Origin: Lapillicoccus jejuensis
GTDB lineage: Bacteria; Actinomycetota; Actinomycetes; Actinomycetales; Dermatophilaceae
Length of the DNA: 64,000 nucleotides
Assembly: GCF_006715055.1 (NCBI RefSeq)
Contig: NZ_VFMN01000001.1
Coordinates: forward strand, 3,038,001-3,102,000
Direction of reading: 5' to 3'
A program made the position numbers and the translations under genes. Every line of letters starts with the position of its first letter. The stretch's first letter is position 1. The notes beneath the pieces are model-generated. The model did not search any database and was not told the origin of the DNA. It saw only the letters and a program-made list of their open reading frames with translations. This document shows, piece after piece, positions 56,651-64,000 of this stretch.

Positions 56651-58872
56651 CGGTCACCGAGGACTCGCGGGTGACGGCCGTCGTCAGCGCCCCGGTCGCG
56701 AAGTCGCTGGAGAAGGCCAGGGGCGTCGTGCGCGTCGGGGACCTGCTCGAGCTCGTGCCCCGGGCCTACCTCAACCCCGGTCGGCTCAGCGCGTTCTCCG
56801 AGCTGCGCGAGGGCGAGCACGCCGTGGTCGTCGCCCGGGTCGCCGAGGCGAAGACCCGGCCGATGCGCCAGAAGCGCAAGACCATGCTCACCGCGGTGCT
56901 GCGCGACGAGCAGGGGGCGACCCTCGACCTCACCTTCTTCTCGGCCTGGGGCCACGTCGACAAGCTGCTCCCCGGCCGCGTCGGCGTCTTCTCGGGGACC
57001 GTGTCGGTCTTCAACCGGCGCCTGCAGCTGGCCCACCCCGAGTACGAGATGCTCGAGCACGACGCCGGCGACGCCTCCGACGAGGTCGTCTCGAGGTTCG
57101 CCGAGCACCTGATGCCGGTCTACCCCGTCACCGGCGGGGTCACCTCGCCCAAGCTGCGCCGGCTGGTGCAGCACGCCTTCGAGCAGCTCGAGCGGATCCG
57201 CGAGCCGCTGCCCGCCGAGGTGCGGCTGCGTCGGGGCCTGCTGGGCCGCGAGGCCGCGCTGCGCCGGGTGCACGCCCCCCGCCTCGACGACGACCTCGAC
57301 GAGGCCCGGCGGCGGCTGCGGTACGACGAGGCGTTCGTCCTGCAGACCATCCTCGCCCAGCGGCGGGCCCGCACCGAGGCGCTCGCCGCGACCAGCCGGG
57401 TCGCGACGCCCGGGGGGCTGCGCGACGCCTTCGACGCCCGGCTGCCCTTCGAGCTGACCCCCGGCCAGGTGGCCGTCGGCGAGGAGATCGAGGCCGACCT
57501 CGCGCGGCCCCGCCCGATGCACCGGCTCCTGCAGGGCGAGGTCGGCTCCGGCAAGACGGTCATCGCGCTGCGGGCGATGCTCACCGTCGTCGACGCCGGC
57601 GGGCAGGCGGCCCTGCTCGCGCCCACCGAGGTCCTCGCCGCCCAGCACGCCCGCTCGCTGCGGCTCCTGCTCGGCGACCTCGCCGAGGCCGGGATGCTCG
57701 GCGGCAGCGCCATCGGCACCCGCGTCGAGCTGCTGACCGGCAGCCAGCCGGCCGCCGTCCGGCGCCGCGTCCTCAACGACGTCGTCACCGGCGACGCCGG
57801 CATCGTCGTCGGCACCCACGCCCTCATCCAGCAGCACGTCGCCTTCCACGACCTCGCCCTCGTCGTCGTCGACGAGCAGCACCGCTTCGGCGTCGAGCAG
57901 CGGGACGCGTTGCGCGAGAAGGCGTCCGCGCCGCCGCACCTGCTCGTCATGACGGCGACGCCGATCCCGCGCACCGTCGCGATGACCGTCTTCGGCGACA
58001 TGGAGACCTCGACGCTGCGCGAGCTGCCGCGCGGCCGCTCGCCCATCACCACCCACGTCGTCGACGCCGCGCGCGAGTCGTGGGTGCGGCGCACGTGGGA
58101 GCGGGTCGCGGAGGAGGTGGCCGCCGGGCACCAGGCCTACGTCGTCTGCCCGAAGATCGGCGACGACGGCCCCCCGGACGGCGAGGAGGAGCTCGACGAG
58201 GCACCGGCCGACGACGACCTGCCGCCGGAGGGTCCCGACGAGGGCCCCCGCCCGCTCACCGGCGTCCTCGAGATGGCCGAGCGGCTCGCGGCCGAGCCGG
58301 CGCTCGCCGGCCTGCGGATCGCGGTCCTGCACGGGCGGATGGACCCCGACACCAAGGACGCGGTCATGCGCGCCTTCGGTGCCGGGGAGCTCGACGTCCT
58401 CGTCGCGACGACGGTCATCGAGGTCGGGGTCGACGTGCCCAACGCCTCGGTCATGGTCGTCGTCGACGCCGACCGCTTCGGCATCTCGCAGCTGCACCAG
58501 CTGCGCGGGCGGGTCGGCCGAGGCGCCGTCCCGGGCCTGTGCCTGCTGCTGACCACCGCCCCGCCCGACGGGCCGACGGGGGAGCGCCTCAAGGCGGTCG
58601 AGGCGACGACCGACGGGTTCGAGCTGGCCCGGCGCGACCTGCAGCTGCGGCGCGAGGGCGACGTCCTCGGCGCCCGCCAGTCCGGCGGTCGCTCGTCGGT
58701 GCGGTTCCTGCGGATGGGGCACCGCGACGACGAGACGCTCATCGAGCAGGCCCGCGAGGACGCCACCGCCGTCGTCGCCCGGGACCCGGGGCTGCGCACC
58801 CACCCCGACCTCGCCGCCCGGGTCGCCGCCCGGCTGGACGAGGAGCAGGCCGCCTACCTGGAGCGCGGGTAG
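56647..58872 (+). CDS. recG: ATP-dependent DNA helicase RecG
   Basis: The 741-residue helicase remodels stalled replication forks and Holliday junctions. The wedge (OB) domain covers about residues 55-170. Helicase motifs are visible: motif I LLQGEVGSGKTVIALRAML, Ib LAPTEVLAAQHA, II VVVDEQHRFGVEQR (the DEQH box), III VMTATPIPRT, and V-VI IEVGVDVPNASVMVVVDADRFGISQLHQLRGRVGRG (by location). An acidic insertion (about residues 505-530, DEAPADDDLPPEGPDEG) is typical of actinobacterial forms. GTG 56647 overlaps the previous stop. rsmD starts 3 bases after its stop. Confidence 0.96.
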   Translation: MTVTEDSRVTAVVSAPVAKSLEKARGVVRVGDLLELVPRAYLNPGRLSAFSELREGEHAVVVARVAEAKTRPMRQKRKTMLTAVLRDEQGATLDLTFFSAWGHVDKLLPGRVGVFSGTVSVFNRRLQLAHPEYEMLEHDAGDASDEVVSRFAEHLMPVYPVTGGVTSPKLRRLVQHAFEQLERIREPLPAEVRLRRGLLGREAALRRVHAPRLDDDLDEARRRLRYDEAFVLQTILAQRRARTEALAATSRVATPGGLRDAFDARLPFELTPGQVAVGEEIEADLARPRPMHRLLQGEVGSGKTVIALRAMLTVVDAGGQAALLAPTEVLAAQHARSLRLLLGDLAEAGMLGGSAIGTRVELLTGSQPAAVRRRVLNDVVTGDAGIVVGTHALIQQHVAFHDLALVVVDEQHRFGVEQRDALREKASAPPHLLVMTATPIPRTVAMTVFGDMETSTLRELPRGRSPITTHVVDAARESWVRRTWERVAEEVAAGHQAYVVCPKIGDDGPPDGEEELDEAPADDDLPPEGPDEGPRPLTGVLEMAERLAAEPALAGLRIAVLHGRMDPDTKDAVMRAFGAGELDVLVATTVIEVGVDVPNASVMVVVDADRFGISQLHQLRGRVGRGAVPGLCLLLTTAPPDGPTGERLKAVEATTDGFELARRDLQLRREGDVLGARQSGGRSSVRFLRMGHRDDETLIEQAREDATAVVARDPGLRTHPDLAARVAARLDEEQAAYLERG

Positions 58873-58874
58873 GC

Positions 58875-59486
58875 GTGACCCGGATCATCAGCGGCCGCGC
58901 CGGCGGCCACCGGCTGCGCACCCCGGCCGGCTCCGGCACCCGGCCCACCTCCGACCGGGTCCGCGAGGCGCTCTTCTCCCGGCTGGACCACCTCGGCGTC
59001 CTCGACGGCGCCGTCGTCCTCGACCTCTACGCCGGGTCCGGCGCCCTCGGGCTGGAGGCCGCCTCACGGGGCGCCGTACGGGTGCTGCTCGTCGAGTCCG
59101 ACCGGCGCGCCGCGGGCGTCGCCCGCGACAACGCCCGGGCCCTCGCCGCCGCGCTGGCCCCCGCCCGGGTCGACGTCCGCGCCGACACCGTCGAGCGGGT
59201 CCTCGGCGCCGGCCCCCCGCCGCAGCCGGCCGACCTCGTCCTGCTCGACCCGCCGTACGACGTCCCGCAGGACCGGCTCGCCCGGGTGCTCGCCCTCCTG
59301 CTCGAGCCCGCCTGGCTCGCCCCCGGCGCCCTCGTCGTCGTCGAGCGGTCCTCGCGCACCCCGGAGCCGGACTGGCCCGCCGGGCTCGAGCTCGTCGACG
59401 AGCGGCGGCACGGCGAGACGGTGCTGTGGACCGCGGAGCACGTCGAGCGCATCGAGCCGGCGGGGGACGGTGACGGCGTCGCGTAG
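58875..59486 (+). CDS. rsmD: 16S rRNA (guanine966-N2)-methyltransferase
   Basis: The 203-residue methyltransferase modifies G966 of 16S rRNA. Visible features are ISGRAGGHRLRTPAGSGTRPTSDRVREALFSRL (about residues 5-37), the SAM motif VVLDLYAGSGALGLEAASRG and the catalytic DPPY in LVLLDPPYDVPQ. GTG 58875 is just 3 bases after recG. Its stop TAG (59484-59486) forms part of the -10-like TAGGTT of coaD. Confidence 0.93.
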   Translation: MTRIISGRAGGHRLRTPAGSGTRPTSDRVREALFSRLDHLGVLDGAVVLDLYAGSGALGLEAASRGAVRVLLVESDRRAAGVARDNARALAAALAPARVDVRADTVERVLGAGPPPQPADLVLLDPPYDVPQDRLARVLALLLEPAWLAPGALVVVERSSRTPEPDWPAGLELVDERRHGETVLWTAEHVERIEPAGDGDGVA

Positions 59487-59489
59487 GTT
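59484..59489 (+). promoter_or_regulatory. Putative -10 for coaD overlapping rsmD stop
   Basis: TAGGTT, 7 nt before GTG 59497; the first three bases are the rsmD stop codon. Confidence 0.4.
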
Positions 59490-59496
59490 GGCGCCC

Positions 59497-59997
59497 GTGA
59501 GCCAGCCGCGCCGCGCCGTCTGCCCGGGATCGTTCGACCCCGTCACGCACGGGCACCTCGACGTCGTCCGGCGGGCCGCGGCGCTCGTCGACGAGGTCGT
59601 CGTGGCGATCCTGCACAACCCCGCCAAGCAGGGCACCTTCGCCGTGCAGGAGCGGATCGCGCTCGTCGAGGCCGCGCTGGCCGAGGGCGGCGACCCGCCC
59701 AGCAACGTGCGCGTCGAGGCGTTCGCCGACCGGCTGCTCGTCGACGTCTGCCGCGACGTCGGCGCCCAGGCGGTCGTCAAGGGGCTGCGCGGCGGCACCG
59801 ACTTCGCCTACGAGCTGCCCATGGCGCTGATGAACCGCCACCTCACCGGCGTCGAGACGCTCTTCCTGCCCGGCGACCCGCGCTGGGAGCACGTGTCGAG
59901 CTCGCTGGTCAAGGAGGTGCTGCGCCTCGGCGGCGACGTCGCCGGGCTCGTCCCCGACGTCGTCCTGCGGGCGCTGCGCCGGGAGCTGGCACCGTGA
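59497..59997 (+). CDS. coaD: Phosphopantetheine adenylyltransferase
   Basis: The 166-residue enzyme makes dephospho-CoA from 4'-phosphopantetheine and ATP. The nucleotidyltransferase signature is VCPGSFDPVTHGHLDVVRRAA (HxGH at about residues 17-20). Other landmarks are KGLRGGTDFAYELPMALMNRHL and WEHVSSSLVKEVLRLGGDVAGLVP. The start GTG 59497 agrees with the usual PPAT N-terminus; the frame extends to 59470. Confidence 0.96.
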   Translation: MSQPRRAVCPGSFDPVTHGHLDVVRRAAALVDEVVVAILHNPAKQGTFAVQERIALVEAALAEGGDPPSNVRVEAFADRLLVDVCRDVGAQAVVKGLRGGTDFAYELPMALMNRHLTGVETLFLPGDPRWEHVSSSLVKEVLRLGGDVAGLVPDVVLRALRRELAP

Positions 59998-60112
59998 GCA
60001 CCGGTGACCACGTGGGCGGATTTGGGGTGGCTGCGCACGCTCCGGTAGCGTTGCCCCTCGGTCTACGTCCGTGCGTGGAGTGGGCCGGACCTCTCACCGA
60101 CCGCTGGAAGTC

Positions 60113-60697
60113 ATGACTCGCCTGGACCCCCGCAGCCCGCTCGTGCTCGACACCAGCGACCTGGCGCGGCGACCCGGGACGATGCGTGAGATCCGCCGCG
60201 AGGTGGAGGCCCCCGAGGAGCTCGGCACCGACGTCGTCCAGGTGCCGGCGGGTTCGCCCGTCGACCTGGACCTGCGTCTGGAGTCGGTCGTCGAGGGGGT
60301 CCTCGTGAGCGGTTCGGTGCGCGCCACGGCGACCGGGGCCTGCGTGCGGTGCCTGGACGAGGTCTCCATCCCGGTGGAGGTCGACGTCCAGGAGCTGTTC
60401 GCCTACCCCGACCGTGCCGCCCACCACCGCGAGGTGGAGGCGGACGCGGACGACGACGACGTACGGGACCTCGTGGACGACCTGGTCGACCTCGAGCCCG
60501 TGCTGCGGGACGCCGTCGTCCCGGCACTGCCGTTCCAGCCGGTGTGCCGCGAGGACTGCCCCGGGCTGTGCTCCGAGTGCGGGGCCCGGCTCGCGGACGA
60601 CCCCGACCACCACCATGACGTGCTCGACCCCCGCTGGGCCGCCCTCGACGGGCTGCTCACCTCGCAGGGGTCGGACCAGACAGAGAAGAGGACCTGA
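60113..60697 (+). CDS. DUF177/YceD-family protein
   Basis: The 194-residue protein has the YceD pattern: [20 protein letters not shown], then [38 protein letters not shown] (by location) and [37 protein letters not shown]. The C-x-x-C pairs may bind zinc. YceD proteins are linked to 23S rRNA or ribosome assembly and almost always precede rpmF, as here. ATG 60113 has GGAAG just upstream; the frame extends to 60071. Confidence 0.92.
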   Translation: MTRLDPRSPLVLDTSDLARRPGTMREIRREVEAPEELGTDVVQVPAGSPVDLDLRLESVVEGVLVSGSVRATATGACVRCLDEVSIPVEVDVQELFAYPDRAAHHREVEADADDDDVRDLVDDLVDLEPVLRDAVVPALPFQPVCREDCPGLCSECGARLADDPDHHHDVLDPRWAALDGLLTSQGSDQTEKRT

Positions 60698-60698
60698 C

Positions 60699-60893
60699 GT
60701 GGCCGTCCCGAAGCGGAAGATGTCGCGCTCCAACACCCGTTCGCGGCGCTCGAACTGGAAGGCCACCGCGGCCGTCCTGACCAGCTGCCCGCGCTGCGGT
60801 GCCGACGCGCTGCCGCACGCCGCCTGCCCGTCCTGCGGCACCTACAAGGGCCGTCACTACGCGGCGGCGGAGCGCAGCGAGCACCAGGGCTGA
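60699..60893 (+). CDS. rpmF: 50S ribosomal protein L32
   Basis: The 64-residue protein begins [20 protein letters not shown] and has two CxxC pairs ([18 protein letters not shown]), the zinc-binding L32 form. GTG 60699 follows AGAGGA, and the stop precedes rnc by 10 bases. DUF177, rpmF and rnc probably form one operon. Confidence 0.96.
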   Translation: MAVPKRKMSRSNTRSRRSNWKATAAVLTSCPRCGADALPHAACPSCGTYKGRHYAAAERSEHQG

Positions 60894-60903
60894 GCCCCGC
60901 GTC

Positions 60904-61677
60904 GTGACGACGTCGCCGGCCTCGCTGCCGCGGCCCGTCGACGCGCTGATCGACTACCTCGCGCAGGTGGTCGATGAGCCCGTCGACGAGCCGCTGCTCG
61001 TGCGTGCCCTGACCCACCGCTCGTACGCCTACGAGAACGGCGGCAAGCCCAACAACGAGCGCCTCGAGTTCCTCGGGGACTCGGTGCTCGGCGTCATCGT
61101 CACCGACACGCTCTACCGGGTCCACCCGGACCTGCCCGAGGGCCAGCTGGCCAAGCTGCGCGCCTCGGTCGTCAACATGCGCGCCCTCGCCGACGTCGCC
61201 CGCACGATCGACCTCGGCGACTTCGTCTTCCTCGGCCGCGGCGAGGAGGCGACCGGCGGGCGCGACAAGAGCTCGATCCTCGCCGACACGATGGAGGCGC
61301 TGATCGGGACGGTCTACCTCAGCGCCGGCATGGGCGGCGCGGCGACCTTCGTGCACCACCTCTTCGACCCGCTCATGGCCGCGTCGGCCGAGCTGGGCGC
61401 CGGGCTGGACTGGAAGACGAGCCTGCAGGAGATCGCCGCGGGTGCCGGCTCCGGGTCCCCGGAGTACCGGATCACCGGCACCGGTCCCGACCACGCCAAG
61501 ACCTTCACCGCGCAGGTCGTCGTCGGCGACGAGGTCCTCGGCCAGGGCACCGGGCGCAGCAAGAAGGAGGCCGAGCAGCAGGCCGCCGAGCAGGCGTGGG
61601 TCACCCTCAACGCCCGTCGCGCCGGCACCCCCGGCGACGCCGACGCGGGCCTCGGCGCCGCGGCGCTCGCCGACTGA
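60904..61677 (+). CDS. rnc: Ribonuclease III
   Basis: The 257-residue enzyme cleaves double-stranded RNA, including rRNA precursors. The RNase III signature is [17 protein letters not shown], with a second acidic block [20 protein letters not shown]. The C-terminal dsRNA-binding domain is [64 protein letters not shown] (location about residues 165-230). GTG 60904. mutM starts 22 bases after its stop. Confidence 0.96.
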   Translation: MTTSPASLPRPVDALIDYLAQVVDEPVDEPLLVRALTHRSYAYENGGKPNNERLEFLGDSVLGVIVTDTLYRVHPDLPEGQLAKLRASVVNMRALADVARTIDLGDFVFLGRGEEATGGRDKSSILADTMEALIGTVYLSAGMGGAATFVHHLFDPLMAASAELGAGLDWKTSLQEIAAGAGSGSPEYRITGTGPDHAKTFTAQVVVGDEVLGQGTGRSKKEAEQQAAEQAWVTLNARRAGTPGDADAGLGAAALAD

Positions 61678-61699
61678 CCGCCGACCCCGCCACCCGCCC

Positions 61700-62608
61700 G
61701 TGCCCGAGCTGCCCGAGGTCGAGGTCGTGCGCCGCGGCCTGGCCGACCACGTCGCCGGTCGCCGCATCGCCTCGGCCGAGCTGCTCGGCCTGCGCGTCGC
61801 CCGCCGCCACGTCGCCGGGCCGGCCGACCTGGCCCGCCGGGTCACCGGTGCCCGCGTCGACGCGGTCCGCCGGCGCGGCAAGTACCTCTGGCTCGTCCTC
61901 GAGCACGGGACCGGGCCGGACGGCCACCGCGAGGCGCTGCAGGTCCACCTGGGGATGAGCGGGCAGCTGCTCGTCGAGGCGGCCGACGCCCCCGACGAGA
62001 AGCACCTGCACGCCCGGTTCCGCTTCGACGACGACGGCCCGGAGCTGCGCTTCGTCGACCAGCGCACCTTCGGCGGGATGCAGCTGGCCGAGCTGGTGGG
62101 CGGTCCGGGCGACGACCCCGACGACGAGGTGCCGACGACGGTGGCGCACATCGCGCCGGACCCCTTCGGGGCGTCGTACGAGCAGGGGGCGGTGGTCGAG
62201 CGGATGAAGCGGCGCGACAGCGCCGTCAAGCGGGTCCTGCTCGACCAGACCGTCGTCTCCGGGATCGGCAACATCTACGCCGACGAGTCGCTGTGGCGGG
62301 CGCGGGTGCACGGCGAGCGCCCCGCCTCGTCCCTGACCCGGCCGACGCTGCACCGCATCCTCGACGCGGCGTACGAGGTGATGGAGGCCGCGCTGCAGCA
62401 GGGCGGCACGAGCTTCGACGCGCTCTACGTCAACGTCAACGGGGCGTCGGGGTACTTCGACCGGTCGCTGCACGCCTACGGGCAGGAGGGTCGGCCGTGC
62501 ACGCGGTGCGGCACGCCGATCCGGCGCGAGGCCTTCATGAACCGCTCGTCGTTCTCCTGCCCGCGCTGCCAGCCGCGCCCACGACGGCGGGTAGGGTCGC
62601 CGACGTGA
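61700..62608 (+). CDS. mutM: Formamidopyrimidine-DNA glycosylase
   Basis: The 302-residue enzyme removes 8-oxoguanine and formamidopyrimidines. The N-terminal [13 protein letters not shown] supplies the catalytic proline after Met removal. The helix-two-turn-helix [25 protein letters not shown] and the zinc finger [24 protein letters not shown] are present, and a Lys (GKYLWLVLE) lies in the middle. GTG 61700. Its stop overlaps the M3 start by 4 bases. Confidence 0.96.
   Translation: MPELPEVEVVRRGLADHVAGRRIASAELLGLRVARRHVAGPADLARRVTGARVDAVRRRGKYLWLVLEHGTGPDGHREALQVHLGMSGQLLVEAADAPDEKHLHARFRFDDDGPELRFVDQRTFGGMQLAELVGGPGDDPDDEVPTTVAHIAPDPFGASYEQGAVVERMKRRDSAVKRVLLDQTVVSGIGNIYADESLWRARVHGERPASSLTRPTLHRILDAAYEVMEAALQQGGTSFDALYVNVNGASGYFDRSLHAYGQEGRPCTRCGTPIRREAFMNRSSFSCPRCQPRPRRRVGSPT
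62592..62597 (+). promoter_or_regulatory. Putative -10 for the M3 peptidase inside mutM
   Basis: TAGGGT lies within the mutM 3' end, 7 nt before GTG 62605. Confidence 0.4.
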
Positions 62609-64000
62609 CGAGCACGCCCGCGCCCCTGGACCTGCCGACCCCCGACGAGGCCCGCGCGTGGCTCGACGAGCGGACCAACGTCCTGCTGGGCCGGGCGCGC
62701 ACCCTCGTCGCCGACCTCAAGGCCGACCCGCCGTCGGAGCCGATGGCCGTGCTCGACCGGTGGAACGCCATCGGGCTCGCGCTGGGCAACATCGGCTCGA
62801 TCGCGTCGCTGTTCTCCGAGGTGCACCCCCTCGAGGCCGTGCGCTCGCGCGCCGAGTCGGCCATGCAGGAGGCGCAGCGGCTCAGCACCGAGCTCGGTCT
62901 CGACGCCGACCTGTACGCCGTCCTCGCGGGCGTGGACGCCTCGGCCCTGGACCCGCTGGCCGCGCGGCTGCTGGAGAAGGAGCTGCTGGACTTCCGCCGG
63001 GCCGGGGTCGACCGCGACGAGGAGACGCGGGAGCGGATCCGCGCGCTGTCGCAGGAGGCCGTGCTCGTCGGGCAGCAGTTCAGCAAGAACGTGCGCGACG
63101 ACGTGCGCACCGTCCAGGTGCGCCCCGAGCAGCTCGACGGGTTGCCCCAGGACTGGGTCGACGCGCACCCGGCCGGTGCCGACGGCCTCGTGACGCTGAC
63201 GACCGACTACCCCGACGTCGTCCCCTTCTCGACCTTCGGGCGCGACGCCGCCGTCCGGCGCGAGCTGCGCATCGCCTTCCTCAACCGCGGGTGGCCGCAG
63301 AACGACGCGCTGCTGCACCGGCTCTTCGAGATCCGGCACGAGCACGCCACGCTGCTGGGGTACGCCGACTGGGCGGCCTTCGACGCCGAGGTCAAGATGA
63401 TCAAGGAGGGGCCGGCCATCCCGGCCTTCATCGACAAGATCGCCGACGCCGCGCTCGAGTCCGGGCTGCGCGACCGCGAGATCCTGCTCGAGCGCATGCG
63501 CGAGGACGCGCCGGGCGCCGAGAGCATCGACGCGGCCGACCTCGCCTTCTACGCCGAGGCGGTGCGCCGCGAGCGGTTCGACGTCGACGCGCAGCAGGTG
63601 CGTCGGTACTTCGACTTCACCCGGGTCCGCCAGGGGCTGCTCGACGTCACCGGTCGGCTCTTCGGGCTCACCTACCGCCCCGCCGCCGACGCCGTCGTCT
63701 GGCACGAGGACGTCGTCGCGTACGACGTCCTGCTCGCCGACGACGAGGCCGCCGGCCCGCTCGGGCGGATCTTCCTCGACCTGCACCCGCGCGACGGGAA
63801 GTTCAAGCACGCCGCGCAGTTCGACCTCGCGCGCGGCGTCCGGGGGGCCGGCGACCTCGACCAGCTGCCCGAGGGCGCGCTGGTCTGCAACTTCCCCCGC
63901 GGGCTCATGGAGCACTCGGACGTCACCACGCTGTTCCACGAGTTCGGGCACCTGGTCCACCACGTCCTCGCCGGCCAGGGCCGCTGGGCGCGCTTCTCTG
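62605..64000 (+). CDS. M3-family metallopeptidase, C-terminus beyond window
   Basis: The first 465 codons of a thimet-oligopeptidase-like zinc peptidase are present; the gene continues past the end. It begins [21 protein letters not shown]. The zinc site HEFGH lies in [16 protein letters not shown] near residue 454, and [14 protein letters not shown] just before it is typical of M3. These enzymes cleave medium-length peptides in the cytosol. The start GTG 62605 overlaps mutM by 4 bases, with its own TAGGGT. Confidence 0.93.
   Translation, partial: MTSTPAPLDLPTPDEARAWLDERTNVLLGRARTLVADLKADPPSEPMAVLDRWNAIGLALGNIGSIASLFSEVHPLEAVRSRAESAMQEAQRLSTELGLDADLYAVLAGVDASALDPLAARLLEKELLDFRRAGVDRDEETRERIRALSQEAVLVGQQFSKNVRDDVRTVQVRPEQLDGLPQDWVDAHPAGADGLVTLTTDYPDVVPFSTFGRDAAVRRELRIAFLNRGWPQNDALLHRLFEIRHEHATLLGYADWAAFDAEVKMIKEGPAIPAFIDKIADAALESGLRDREILLERMREDAPGAESIDAADLAFYAEAVRRERFDVDAQQVRRYFDFTRVRQGLLDVTGRLFGLTYRPAADAVVWHEDVVAYDVLLADDEAAGPLGRIFLDLHPRDGKFKHAAQFDLARGVRGAGDLDQLPEGALVCNFPRGLMEHSDVTTLFHEFGHLVHHVLAGQGRWARFS

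Overview
The window is very GC-rich (roughly 70-75 percent by eye), uses GTG starts very often, and encodes an actinobacterial gene set: F420 enzymes, an HU protein with a long Lys/Ala tail, a DUF3515 lipoprotein, a MauE/DsbA pair, and the order ilvBNC - leuB - ilvE - cimA - gltX - tRNA-Gln/tRNA-Glu - iclR-leuCD - hup - cofC - gpsA - ddl - thiL - recG - rsmD - coaD - rpmF - rnc - mutM. I infer a high-GC actinomycete of the Micrococcales/Intrasporangiaceae type; the genus cannot be fixed from this sequence alone. I see no prophage, insertion sequence, integrase or CRISPR array. The window is mostly core chromosome with small accessory insertions.

Layout. 1-2404 (minus): dinB (cut by the window edge), an M50-like membrane protein and a double-GNAT protein, separated by near-perfect palindromes. 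2405-6309: the ilvB leader attenuator, then ilvB-ilvN-ilvC and a strong terminator. 6310-9489: a DedA-like protein, a BioF2-type acetyltransferase, a 28-residue ORF and leuB. 9490-13406: ilvE, a HAD phosphatase and a convergent amino-acid permease. 13407-15362: a second leader-peptide attenuator and cimA (citramalate synthase). 15363-19000: small membrane proteins, MauE-DsbA and a GNAT protein. 18815-24793: a glycosylase-annotated protein, a FAH-family hydrolase, PepC, a TspO-like protein, MarR, a DUF4037 fragment and TetR. 24794-30152: a SnoaL-like protein, gltX, a large secreted protein and two tRNA genes. 30305-39708: a PQQ propeller, a Vps62-like/APH pair, a phosphoesterase, F420-dependent G6P dehydrogenase, an aminotransferase and an L,D-transpeptidase. 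39948-44006: iclR, leuCD and hup. 44137-48044: a PfkB kinase, a cold-shock-like protein, cofC, plsC and gpsA. 48051-56650: a secreted propeller, a Cys/Met PLP lyase, ddl, gntR, thiL, rpmB and a FakA-like kinase. 56647-64000: recG, rsmD, coaD, DUF177, rpmF, rnc, mutM and an M3 peptidase running off the end.

The main theme is branched-chain amino-acid synthesis. IlvB/N/C, LeuB, IlvE, CimA and LeuC/D are all present; ilvD and leuA are not in the window. Control is layered: a Leu/Val leader peptide before ilvB, an Ile leader peptide before cimA, and an IclR (LtbR/NdgR-like) palindrome between iclR and leuC.

A recurrent feature is a -10-like hexamer (TAnnnT or CAnnnT) 6-8 nt upstream of the start codon in more than twenty genes, which suggests widespread leaderless transcription. 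Three families of short intergenic inverted repeats and an over-represented 12-nt palindrome CGCCGTACGGCG are the most prominent non-coding structures.
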